Of a stretch of 40,234 nucleotides of DNA, positions 11,618-18,756 are shown one piece after another. Origin of the DNA: Acidimicrobiaceae bacterium (GTDB lineage Bacteria > Actinomycetota > Acidimicrobiia > Acidimicrobiales > Palsa-688); NCBI GenBank assembly GCA_003166025.1, contig PMWT01000101.1:21890-62123 (forward strand), written 5' to 3'. The notes below the pieces were generated by a model. That model saw only the letters and a program-made list of their open reading frames with translations. It did no database searches and was not told the origin of the DNA. A program made the translations under genes and the position numbers. Numbering within the stretch: position 1 is the stretch's first letter; each line of letters starts with the position of its first letter.

Positions 11618-11905
11618 CCCTTCACCGCACCTGCAGTCAGGCCCGAGACGATCCGCTTCTGCACGAGGAGAAAGAAGATCACGACCGGCAGGGCAAAGAT
11701 CGTGGAAGCGGCCATGAGCCCGCCATAGTCAGTGCCCGTATTGGTCTGGAAACCGAACATCCACACCGACAACGTCCAGCGGTCCTGCTGCTGCATTATG
11801 ACATTGGCGTAGAGGAAGTCGTTCCACGCGGTGATGAAGGAAAAGACACCCGTGGTGATAAGCCCGGGCAGGACCAGAGGCAGCAGGATGTCGCCATAAC
11901 TTCGC
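11614..11905 (-). pseudogene. C-terminal fragment of a MalG-type sugar ABC permease
   Basis: About 95 codons match the end of carbohydrate ABC permeases (MalG family): LPLVLPGLITTGVFSFITAW, then NDFLYANVIM, then YGGLMAASTIFALPVV, ending QKRIVSGLTAGAVKG, the hallmark C-terminus. The EAA loop and the N-terminal two thirds are missing. Upstream the sequence becomes the antisense of an unrelated SIS-domain fragment. The frame stays open to 12150, but only the part up to about 11905 is family sequence. This is a truncated gene. Confidence 0.75.
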
Positions 11906-12157
11906 CGGAGCACAGCCACGCCGTAGCGTCTCGGCACCCGAGCGCGTGCGCCTGTTCGAGGTCGCGACCTCTGCTTCGACACCCTTGCCCCGTACGGCGA
12001 TACCGCGGTACATCTCAGAGACGGCCTCGGCGTGTGCAGCGTCTCCTCCATCGCCGGAGCCGTTCTGGCACAGGCCTTGACGGTTGAGATAATCAACGGC
12101 CACCTGAGGGCCGGCCTGGTCCCGCCCGTGCTCGTAAGCCGCAGCCTCAAGCGCTAG
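11905..12157 (+). pseudogene. SIS-domain phosphosugar isomerase fragment, frameshifted
   Basis: The C-terminal part of a COG4821-type sugar isomerase is readable only by changing frame twice: HAVASRHPSA in one frame, RLFEVA in the next, then DLCFDTLAPYGDTAVHL to the stop at 12155-12157. The last segment includes GVCSVSSIAGAVLAQALTVE and GLVPPVLVSRSL, which match the family pattern (PYGD, vSsiagA, pPv..S). The N-terminal half is absent. It abuts the MalG remnant tail to tail across a junction near 11905, which looks like a deletion scar in a sugar uptake locus. Confidence 0.65.
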
Positions 12158-12375
12158 GCCAAGATCCGGGCGGTACCATCCCAAAATGCGGGTGAGCTAT
12201 CATGATGGGTGGACTCTGAGCCCGGACGAGGCGATCGGCAGCGCCGTACGAACGGCGGCAACGCTCACCGAGGCGGGGATGGCCCCGAGCCCGGAGTGAG
12301 GCCGTTATGTACACTTCGCAAATGGCAACATCTTCGACCGGCTCTTGGGGCCCCAGGTAAGCAAGGCAGGCACTG

Positions 12376-12804
12376 ATGGCACGAGGGATCCCAAAGGTAG
12401 TCCTCGAGAAGTTGCACGCAGTGCCGCTTTTCTCGGGGTGCAACGCCAAAGAGCTACGACAGATCGCCAACCTGGGTGCCCGACTGAACGTTCGGGACGG
12501 GACTGTCCTGACCAAACAGGGTAAACCGGGCCGGGAGTTCTTTCTGCTTTTGAACGGTGCCGCCCGCTGCCTCGTGGACGGAAGTCAGGTGACAACCTTC
12601 GGGGCAGGCGATTTTTTCGGCGAAATGGCCCTTTTGGACCGCGGCCCTCGGCACGCGACCGTGATCGCCGAGGGCCCGATCGAGGTGCTCGTCCTGTATG
12701 CCGGCGAATTCGACAGCCTTATGGACGCTTCGCCTTCTATCACGAGGAAACTCCTGGCCGCCTTGGCCGAGCGGGCCAGGGCCAACGCCACCCCGCGCAC
12801 TTGA
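12376..12804 (+). CDS. Cyclic nucleotide-binding domain protein
   Basis: 142 residues consisting of one cNMP-binding (CRP-like) beta-barrel with no DNA-binding helix-turn-helix. The phosphate-binding cassette FGEMALLDRGPRHATVIA is well conserved, with the Glu and Arg that hold the ribose and phosphate of cAMP or cGMP in canonical members. Short stand-alone domains of this type are common in actinobacteria and are thought to sense nucleotides or serve as adaptors. The output partner is unknown. Weak ribosome binding site (AGGCAGG). It is transcribed alone. Confidence 0.82.
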   Translation: MARGIPKVVLEKLHAVPLFSGCNAKELRQIANLGARLNVRDGTVLTKQGKPGREFFLLLNGAARCLVDGSQVTTFGAGDFFGEMALLDRGPRHATVIAEGPIEVLVLYAGEFDSLMDASPSITRKLLAALAERARANATPRT

Positions 12805-12936
12805 CGTTGCGCTGCTCAGCCCCATCGGCAGGGCCCACACAACTCGACCAGCTCGTGCCGGCCGATGACTTTGCCTCCCGCTAGGGGTCCTAACACGCGG
12901 AGGGCGACCAAACCAGATCGTAAAGGAGGTTGGGCC

Positions 12937-13344
12937 TTGACAGGGAACCACACAGTAGTGCCGGACATGCGGCTCGAACTGGTACCGGTCCCGGTGTCTG
13001 ATGTCGACCGAGCGAAGGCCTTCTACGAGCAGGCCGGCTTCGGGAACGTGCACGACACCCAGGTGACGACCACGATGCGGGTCGTCCAGCTCACTCCCCC
13101 GGGGTCGAATTGCGCCATCGTCTTCGGCACCGGGATGGGCCCGATCACCGACATGGTCCCGGGCTCGGTGAAGGGCCTCCATCTTGTTGTGAAGGACATG
13201 GCGGCGACGCGGGCCGCTCTGACGGCGCGGGGCATCGAGCTGAGCGGCGTCGATGACCTAGGCGGGGTCCTGTATTCCTACTTCAGCGACCCGGACGGCA
13301 ATATGTGGGCGTTACAGCAGTGGCCGGACGGGTACCAAGCCTAG
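12937..13344 (+). CDS. VOC-superfamily (glyoxalase-like) protein
   Basis: 135 residues from TTG 12937, chosen because AAGGAGGT (12923-12930) sits six bases upstream. The longer frame to 12865 has no such site and unrelated sequence. It has two beta-alpha-beta-beta modules: VPVPVSDVDRAKAFYEQAGF opens the first and GLHLVVKDMAATRAALTARG the second, ending in YFSDPDGNMWALQQW, whose DPDGN turn is typical of the family. The first-module metal residue is not clear. Members act as dioxygenases, isomerases or resistance binders, and nothing here decides which. Confidence 0.85.
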   Translation: MTGNHTVVPDMRLELVPVPVSDVDRAKAFYEQAGFGNVHDTQVTTTMRVVQLTPPGSNCAIVFGTGMGPITDMVPGSVKGLHLVVKDMAATRAALTARGIELSGVDDLGGVLYSYFSDPDGNMWALQQWPDGYQA

Positions 13345-13355
13345 CCCGAGCATTA

Positions 13356-13377
13356 GGGGGGCCCAGCCGGGGGCCCC
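13356..13377. terminator. Hairpin between convergent VOC and YceI genes
   Basis: GGGGCC / GGCCCC stem in the 42-base gap between two converging genes, usable in both directions. Short stem, moderate confidence. Confidence 0.4.
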
Positions 13378-13386
13378 AGCCGAGAG

Positions 13387-14427
13387 CTAGAGCGTGAGCG
13401 GCGGCACTGTCGTCCGGGGGACCGAGATCGGCCCGGAACCCTGCGCCGGAAGAAGGTGGTCGCACGCCTTCATCGCAGCCGCCGTCTTGGGATTGGTAGC
13501 CTGCGGGCCGCCGCCCCCAAATCCACCCGGCCCGCTGCCACCCGGCCCGCTGCCACCCGGCCCGCTGCCACCCGGCCCGCTGCCACCCGGCCCACGGTGC
13601 CCTCCGGTGCCGGGGAAACCGGACGAGAGCTTTACGCCGTGCGCGGCCATGCATGCCCTGAAGCTGGCGAGCGAGCTAGCGCCGGGGGGTGCTGAGGTCG
13701 GGGTTGCTACCGGTACGGCCGGTGCCACCGAAGTACCATGCCTGAAGTCGAGCAGGAACTCGAGGGTCCCGTGGTCTTGTGTGGTAACCGGGCCAAAGCT
13801 GGGGTTGGGTATCTTCCAACGACTGAACAGGACCGGTACCGAACCCAGTACCTGGATCGTGGTCCCGACGTGGCGGGCCTCCACCTCGAAGCCGACCGTC
13901 CTGGTCTGGCCCCGCAGGGTAAGGGCCCCCTCGGCGGCCATTGCCTTGACCACGCCGCTGGCAGCCGGGGCCCCAACCTTGATCGGCTGGGAGAGCACGA
14001 AGGTGGCCGTCGGATAGGTAGTGACGTCCATGACCCGGCCGCGGAACTGCGAGTCCCGTTGGCTGAAGTCGCTCTTTACGGTAGCCATCTCTACCGTAAA
14101 GGTCCCGGCGACAACGTTGGTACCACTTATGGTGATCGAGCCCGTTACGTCAGAAGTACGGCCCACCGCCGTGTTGTCCTGGCCGAAGAGCACCTCTTTG
14201 ACCCGGTAGCCCACCACTGAGCCCGTTGTCACCGACCACTTGCCGTCCAGCGGGACGCTACCGGCGTTGGGACCGGCATGCCCCGTGGCGGCCGAGAGCG
14301 TTAGCTTGGCCGGCGCTTTGCCCTCGATGAAGTGGATGAAGACGAAGGGGCCGCCGACGACAAGCACTAAAAGCACAACAACAGCTAACACGCCACGTCG
14401 CAACCATCGTCTCGGTCGTCGTCGCAT
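13387..14427 (-). CDS. Membrane-anchored YceI-family protein with Gly/Pro-rich tail
   Basis: 346 residues. An N-terminal anchor follows RRRPRRWLRR (LAVVVLLVLVVGGPFVFIHF, about 14-33). A YceI lipocalin-like domain spans about 58-235 (GKWSVTTGSVVGYRVKEVLF, then VTTYPTATFVLSQP, then LTLRGQTRTVGFEVEAR). Such proteins bind isoprenoid-like lipids at the cell envelope. The C-terminal 110 residues are unusual: a GPGGS repeat region lies between two short cysteine motifs, FRACMAAHGVKLSSG and AAAMKACDHLLP. These motifs occur, with intervening disordered sequence, in small actinobacterial lipoproteins, and the fusion to YceI is notable. Divergent from nothing; convergent with VOC. Confidence 0.85.
   Translation of the reverse strand: MRRRPRRWLRRGVLAVVVLLVLVVGGPFVFIHFIEGKAPAKLTLSAATGHAGPNAGSVPLDGKWSVTTGSVVGYRVKEVLFGQDNTAVGRTSDVTGSITISGTNVVAGTFTVEMATVKSDFSQRDSQFRGRVMDVTTYPTATFVLSQPIKVGAPAASGVVKAMAAEGALTLRGQTRTVGFEVEARHVGTTIQVLGSVPVLFSRWKIPNPSFGPVTTQDHGTLEFLLDFRHGTSVAPAVPVATPTSAPPGASSLASFRACMAAHGVKLSSGFPGTGGHRGPGGSGPGGSGPGGSGPGGSGPGGFGGGGPQATNPKTAAAMKACDHLLPAQGSGPISVPRTTVPPLTL
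13526..13585. repeat. Four perfect 15-bp tandem repeats inside the YceI gene
   Basis: Unit CCCGGCCCGCTGCCA repeated four times in phase with codons, encoding GSGPG units. Exact copies suggest recent slippage expansion and probable length variation between strains. Confidence 0.9.
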
Positions 14428-14584
14428 GAGGATCCCGATCTGTCACTTTAAGCCCTGACGGTCAAGCCGTTCAGGTACTTGGCCATCTTCTTGGCTCTTT
14501 CGACCTGCGGCTGGCCAAGAGTACTCGACCGGGTTGTCGGCCCAAGTCGGCCCCCACAGACCATGGGGCCCGCCAGGGTGAGCC

Positions 14585-15325
14585 TCAGGCGGGCGTGGCC
14601 CGGGGTGCCCGGTCCAGGGCGGAAGCGGCCAGGGAGCCGCCGATGACCGCCTCTGCCACGTCGACGAGGCGCAGGTTGTGGTTGCGGGCATGGTTGCGCA
14701 GCGCCGAGAACGCCTGCTGCATGGTGAGGTTTTCCCTTTCGGCCACCATTCCCTTGGCCTGTTCGATGACGATCCGGCTGTTAAGGGCGTTCTGGAGCTG
14801 CTGGTTGACCACCTTGGCTTCGAGCGTGGCCCGGTGCTGGAGGATGGCGATGGTGGCGACATCGGCGAGGGCCTGGGCGGCCTCGACATCGGCCGCTTGC
14901 ATCTCGCCCGTCTCGACGTGGAAAAGGTTTAGAGCACCGATGACAGTGCCCCGCAGGCGCATCGGCAAGGCCTGCACGGAGTGGAACCCGGCGGCCAGGG
15001 CCTCGGAGGCGAACCGCGGCCATAGGGTGTTCGTGCCGGCGAGGTCCTGGTTTTCGACGGGCTTGCCGCTGCGGTAGCAGTCCAGGCATGGACCTTCCTC
15101 GGACTGCAGCTCGAAAAGTTCGAGGACCCGCATGGCCTCGCTGGACGACGCCATCACGCGTAGCTCGCCGTCCGGGCCCGCCAACATGAGGCCCGCCGCA
15201 CCGATGTCGAGCACGTCGACACAACGGTCCGCCAACCTGGTCAGCAGTTCGACTACGTCGAAGTCGGCCACGAGCGTGTCGGCCAACTCGACCAGCGTCC
15301 GGGCGAAAAGCGTCTGTTTGGCCAT
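14585..15325 (-). CDS. GAF-ANTAR antitermination regulator 1
   Basis: 246 residues from ATG 15325 (AGAGG upstream); a GTG at 15340 extends it by five residues. The GAF domain (about 15-165) senses a small ligand or redox state (GPCLDCYRSGKPVENQDL, then GFHSVQALPMRLRGTVIGALNLF). The C-terminal ANTAR domain (about 180-235: NSRIVIEQAKGMVAERENLT, then FSALRNHARNHNLRLVDVAE) binds paired hairpins in target RNAs and blocks termination. It belongs to the same leftward set as the second GAF-ANTAR gene but is separated by 124 bases that carry a small AT-rich tandem repeat, so it may have its own promoter. Confidence 0.9.
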   Translation of the reverse strand: MAKQTLFARTLVELADTLVADFDVVELLTRLADRCVDVLDIGAAGLMLAGPDGELRVMASSSEAMRVLELFELQSEEGPCLDCYRSGKPVENQDLAGTNTLWPRFASEALAAGFHSVQALPMRLRGTVIGALNLFHVETGEMQAADVEAAQALADVATIAILQHRATLEAKVVNQQLQNALNSRIVIEQAKGMVAERENLTMQQAFSALRNHARNHNLRLVDVAEAVIGGSLAASALDRAPRATPA

Positions 15326-15371
15326 CGGACCTCTGATCACCTCGTCATCCTCACTGGACCGCGAAGGGCGG

Positions 15372-15393
15372 TCAATTCCATATCAATTCCATA
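15372..15393. repeat. Two exact 11-bp tandem copies in a promoter region
   Basis: TCAATTCCATA twice in tandem, AT-rich against the high-GC background, about 45 bases before the GAF-ANTAR 1 start. On the minus strand the copies give overlapping TATGGAAT-like hexamers. Could be a duplicated promoter box or regulator site. Confidence 0.55.
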
Positions 15394-15449
15394 TCGTACG
15401 ACCGTCGTTCGTCTTCCTGGGGTTGGCCCGTCCACGAATGCTCCCGATC

Positions 15450-16196
15450 TCACGATCCGCGGTTTGTCCCACCACTGGCGGCGTCGAAACGAAGCTGCCG
15501 GTCCACCACCTCTTTGCCCACCTGGGCGAGGGAACGGTCGTTGCCGAAGGCGTACGCCCGCAGGCGGACCAACGCCTCGTGCACGCTCACCCCGAGCTGA
15601 GCGGCGACCATGCCGGCGGCCTGGTGCACCACGTAATGGAAGTCAGCGCCCGCTCCCAAAGCGGAGGCTAGCTTCCCCGGCGGCGCGTTGGCCTGCAAGA
15701 CGAGTACGGCCTGGGCGGCGACGTCCGCCATGACCAGGGCATCAGCGTGCTGGTCGTCGCTGAGAGGCCCTACCTGGTCGCAGCACAGGTTGAGAGCCCC
15801 CAGCCGGACCGATCCCACCTGGAGCGGGAAGCCGAACACGGCCCGCACGCCCCCGGCGATGGCCGGAGGAGAAAACGCCAACCACCGGGGTGTCTCGGGC
15901 CGGGCCAGATCGGGCTCGAGCACCGGCCAGTCCTGGCGGTAGGCGTCCACGCACGGGCCCTCGCCCAGGGCGTACTGGAGTTGCTCGATGAGGTCGCTCA
16001 TCTCGTTAGTGGTGCACAGCGAACCTTGAGCGACGTCGGCGGCCATCAGCATTATGCCGGCACCGCTCGTGCCGGTGACCTCGGCGCACACCTGGCACAG
16101 CCGCTTGGTGCCGAAAGCGCCGTCGCCGCCGCCCACGAGTAGGCCGAGGATCCGTTCCCGCCGTTCGCCGCCCACTGGCTGCTCACCGCCCCCCAC
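15450..16196 (-). CDS. GAF-ANTAR antitermination regulator 2
   Basis: 248 residues. The GAF domain (about 20-170) has LQYALGEGPCVDAYRQDWPV and AVFGFPLQVGSVRLGALNLC. The ANTAR domain (about 185-240) reads VVHQAAGMVAAQLGVSVHEALVRLRAYAF and so on, with the AxGM signature shared by the family. It begins 15 bases after the STAS gene stop, so the two form an operon. An STAS protein next to GAF-ANTAR RNA binders links partner-switching to RNA-level control. The two GAF-ANTAR proteins are clearly divergent paralogues. Confidence 0.88.
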   Translation of the reverse strand: MGGGEQPVGGERRERILGLLVGGGDGAFGTKRLCQVCAEVTGTSGAGIMLMAADVAQGSLCTTNEMSDLIEQLQYALGEGPCVDAYRQDWPVLEPDLARPETPRWLAFSPPAIAGGVRAVFGFPLQVGSVRLGALNLCCDQVGPLSDDQHADALVMADVAAQAVLVLQANAPPGKLASALGAGADFHYVVHQAAGMVAAQLGVSVHEALVRLRAYAFGNDRSLAQVGKEVVDRQLRFDAASGGTNRGS

Positions 16197-16211
16197 CCCT
16201 GGGTAGTTCCG

Positions 16212-16769
16212 TCATCCGCTCTCAGCCAGCCCTTCGACGCTCACCGCCCCGCCTCCCAGGTCGATGGCCGCCCCGCCGACCCGGGCAGGGATGTGCTCAG
16301 GTTCCCGAGGGGACGGGGCGGTCGGTCCGCCGCCCCTCCCGGCGGGTGGCACCGCTACCCAGGTGGCCAGCGCCTCCGCTCTCTCATCGCTCGCCAGTTC
16401 GGTGCTCTCAACCGCCGTCCCGTGGCTGGGGCCGAGGAGGCCGCTCAAGCCGCAGGCAAGCGCCACCCGCCCGACGGGAGCCGACGGCGACCGGACTGTC
16501 AACGACCGGGACCGCTGCCGCAGGAAGTCCCGGGCCCGGACTATGACCCCGAGCGTCGAGGCGGCCATGAACGTGACTTGGCTCATATCGAGGACCAGCC
16601 CGGCGCTGTCCAGGGCAATGGCACGGGCCAAGGTCAGGCATAGAGCATCGTCGGTGGAGAGGTCGTGCTCCCCCACCAGCCAGACGATGATCGGGCTCGC
16701 TTCAGTTTCGTTCCGCCTCGAGGTAGGTCGGTCGGAGACGGTGAAGAAAGAAGATCCGAGAAGGGCCAT
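16212..16769 (-). CDS. STAS-domain protein (anti-anti-sigma-like)
   Basis: 185 residues. An STAS fold lies at about 25-120 (IIVWLVGEHDLSTDDALCLT, then LVLDMSQVTFMAASTLGV). The remaining tail is low in hydrophobics and rich in Pro and Gly. In classic anti-anti-sigma factors the motif is FMDSSGLGV and the first Ser is phosphorylated by a switch kinase. Here it reads FMAASTLGV, so the Asp and the acceptor Ser are both Ala. The protein may be locked in one state or use the next Ser. ATG 16769 follows GGCAGGAG. The transcript carries the type A leader described separately and continues into GAF-ANTAR 2. Confidence 0.82.
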   Translation of the reverse strand: MALLGSSFFTVSDRPTSRRNETEASPIIVWLVGEHDLSTDDALCLTLARAIALDSAGLVLDMSQVTFMAASTLGVIVRARDFLRQRSRSLTVRSPSAPVGRVALACGLSGLLGPSHGTAVESTELASDERAEALATWVAVPPAGRGGGPTAPSPREPEHIPARVGGAAIDLGGGAVSVEGLAESG

Positions 16770-16886
16770 GGCTCTCCTGCCTCAGGCTGTGCGAAAAGGT
16801 CGCGTTACCAGGGTCTGGAGTACCGCCCCCGACCAGCTTATGCCAGCCCGACACGTCGGGGCTTTTGTCGTGTCCCCCTGACCGTA
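16770..16886 (-). ncRNA. Structured leader, type A copy 1 (upstream of STAS-ANTAR)
   Basis: On the minus strand a -10-like TACGGT (16881-16886), in the conserved context AAAAGGTG, is followed by GACACGAC and a GC stem with ACGTGTCGG inside. A sub-hairpin GCTGG / CTGGT comes next. The core hairpin (16802-16826) has outer stem GCGGTA / TAACGC, a CT bulge and tip CCAG-ACC-CTGG. A ribosome binding site and the STAS start follow. Two further copies (27083-27197 and 34935-35072) keep these parts, and the sub-hairpin varies by paired changes. Orientation toward a gene and position after a promoter-like box argue for a cis-regulatory RNA. I know no family matching it. Confidence 0.6.
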
Positions 16887-16959
16887 CACCTTTTCAGGTG
16901 ACCTGTTTGGGCTAGCGCCTGTCCGTCCACCTCGTCTGCGAGCGGCCAGGATTAGGGAC

Positions 16960-18630
16960 GTGAGCGCCTTTTGGGTACCGCCGACATTGCGGGGTTACCG
17001 CCGGGCCTGGCTGGGCGCAGATGCGCTGGCGGCCTTAACCCTGGTGGCCGTGGCCCTGCCGTCGCAGATGGCTACCGCCCGGCTCGCCGGCCTACCGGCC
17101 GTTGTCGCCCTGTACGCCTTCCTCTCCGGCTCACTGCTCTATGCCGCGCTCGGCACAAAGCCTCACCTGTCCGTCGGGGCCGATTCCACCATTGCCCCCG
17201 TACTGGCCACGGCGGCGACCGCAGTAGCGGCGGCGGGCTCGGCCGGCTACGCCGCCACCATGGCTTTTATGGCGTTGGTGGTAGGCGCCCTGCTCATAGT
17301 TGTCGGTCTCCTCCGGCTGGGATGGATCTCCGATTTCCTTTCCACGCCCGTTGTCACCGGGGTCTTGGCCGGGATCGCCGTGGAGATCGTGGTCCGCCAG
17401 CTACCGGTCATCTTGGGGGTGAAGGGCGGAGGAACGACCACGCTCGGGCGGCTGGGCGCGCTCTCCGGTCAGATCGGTCGTACCAACGGCTGGTGCGTTG
17501 GCATCGCGCTGGGCGTCCTGGCCCTGGTCATCGTTGCTCAACGGATCGACCACCGCCTGCCAGGGGCACTCGTGGGCCTCGTCCTGTCCATCATCGCCGT
17601 TGACGCCCTGGGACTTGCTTCCCATCACGGGGTGGCGGTCATAGGTGCCGTCCACGGGGGCCTGCCGCACATCGGCCTCCCATCGGCTCCCTGGTCGCAC
17701 CTCCGGCTTCTGGTGGCCCCGGTGCTGACCGTGGCCTTCGTGTGCATCGCGCAGACCGCGGCCACCGTCCGGGAGGCCGGTGCCGATGTCGCGGCGCCGG
17801 ACGACTTCAACCGGGACCTCATCGGAGTGGGAGCCGGGAGTCTCGCCGCGGGTCTCATGGGCGCTTTCGCGGTGGACGCCAGCCCCCCGAACACCGCCAT
17901 TGTGTCCGCGTCGGGCTCCCGCTCGCAGCTCACCAACGTCATGGCCGCCCTGATTGTCCTGTTGGTGGTGCTGGTGGCCACCGGGCCCATCCGTCAGCTG
18001 CCGGAGGCGACGCTAGGGGCCACCCTGGTTTTCATCGCCACCAAGTTGTTCCGGGCCGGGCAGCTGCGGACCGTTCTGCGCTTCGACCGCCTCGAGTTCG
18101 CCTTGGCTGTTTCCACCCTCGTCGTCGTGGCCTTTGTCGGTATCGAGCAGGGCGTGGCCTTGGCTATGGTCCTGTCGCTGGCCGACCGGACGAGGCGGAC
18201 TGCCCGGCCCCAGGACACGGTCCTCGGGCGCGAGCCCGGCACCGACCATTGGATCCCGGTCGACATCGGCCACACGACCGAGGAGGTACCCGGGATCGTC
18301 GTCTACCTCATGTACGCGCCGCTGTGGTACGGCAACGCCGACTACTTCCGTAACCGGGCCCGCCAGCTCGTCAGTGCTGCGCCCTCCCCCGTGCACGCAA
18401 TGGTCCTCGATGCCGTTGCCATCTCCGACATCGACTACACCGGGCTGCGGGCATTGGGGGACCTCGTGGCCGAGCTCCGCCGGCAAGGCGTGACCCTGGC
18501 GATCGCCCGCTCGTCGCACCTCGTACACCACGACCTCAAGCACGGCGCTCTCCTCGAGCAGCTCGGTCCCGGCCACCTCTTTACTTCCGTCGAAGCCGCC
18601 GTCGAAGCTCTCCAGCACCCACCTGCCTGA
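16960..18630 (+). CDS. SulP-family anion transporter with STAS domain
   Basis: 556 residues. An SLC26/SulP membrane domain of about 12-14 spans (about 15-400) has the family entry motif ALPSQMATARLAGLPAVVALYA, SVGADSTIAPVLATAA and the later PPNTAIVSASGSRSQLTNVMAA. A cytoplasmic STAS domain follows (about 440-550: PGIVVYLMYAPLWYGNADYF, then VLDAVAISDIDYTGLRALGD). Members carry sulfate, bicarbonate or dicarboxylates. No carbonic anhydrase or sulfur gene is adjacent, so the substrate stays open. GTG start with weak AGGGA upstream. It is divergent from the STAS-ANTAR operon, with the type A leader in the shared gap. Confidence 0.92.
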   Translation: MSAFWVPPTLRGYRRAWLGADALAALTLVAVALPSQMATARLAGLPAVVALYAFLSGSLLYAALGTKPHLSVGADSTIAPVLATAATAVAAAGSAGYAATMAFMALVVGALLIVVGLLRLGWISDFLSTPVVTGVLAGIAVEIVVRQLPVILGVKGGGTTTLGRLGALSGQIGRTNGWCVGIALGVLALVIVAQRIDHRLPGALVGLVLSIIAVDALGLASHHGVAVIGAVHGGLPHIGLPSAPWSHLRLLVAPVLTVAFVCIAQTAATVREAGADVAAPDDFNRDLIGVGAGSLAAGLMGAFAVDASPPNTAIVSASGSRSQLTNVMAALIVLLVVLVATGPIRQLPEATLGATLVFIATKLFRAGQLRTVLRFDRLEFALAVSTLVVVAFVGIEQGVALAMVLSLADRTRRTARPQDTVLGREPGTDHWIPVDIGHTTEEVPGIVVYLMYAPLWYGNADYFRNRARQLVSAAPSPVHAMVLDAVAISDIDYTGLRALGDLVAELRRQGVTLAIARSSHLVHHDLKHGALLEQLGPGHLFTSVEAAVEALQHPPA

Positions 18631-18756
18631 GTGTTACCGCGAGCTGAGAAGGCGTCGCTCCGGGACCGGTTAGCTGCCCATTAGGGTATGACCTGTAGTG
18701 GCGCACCACGCGGGCCCCCCGAAGGCGCCTAGCACTTCCAAGCGATTGGCTCCCAA

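Noticed and set aside
12186-12299. 37-codon frame starting MRVSYHDGWTLSPDEAIG upstream of the cyclic-nucleotide-binding gene
   Set aside because: No ribosome binding site, no recognised family, and it lies in a decayed region. It may be a remnant.
18649-18680. GCGTCGCTCCGGGACCGGTTAGC before the flippase-like gene (quoted here in part: GCTCCGGGACCGGTTAGC), similar to the leader core
   Set aside because: The tip has a two-base loop, the outer stem does not pair fully, there is no convincing -10 at the usual distance and no AAGGGTGG or ACGTG follows. Possibly a degenerate copy, but not supported well enough to count.
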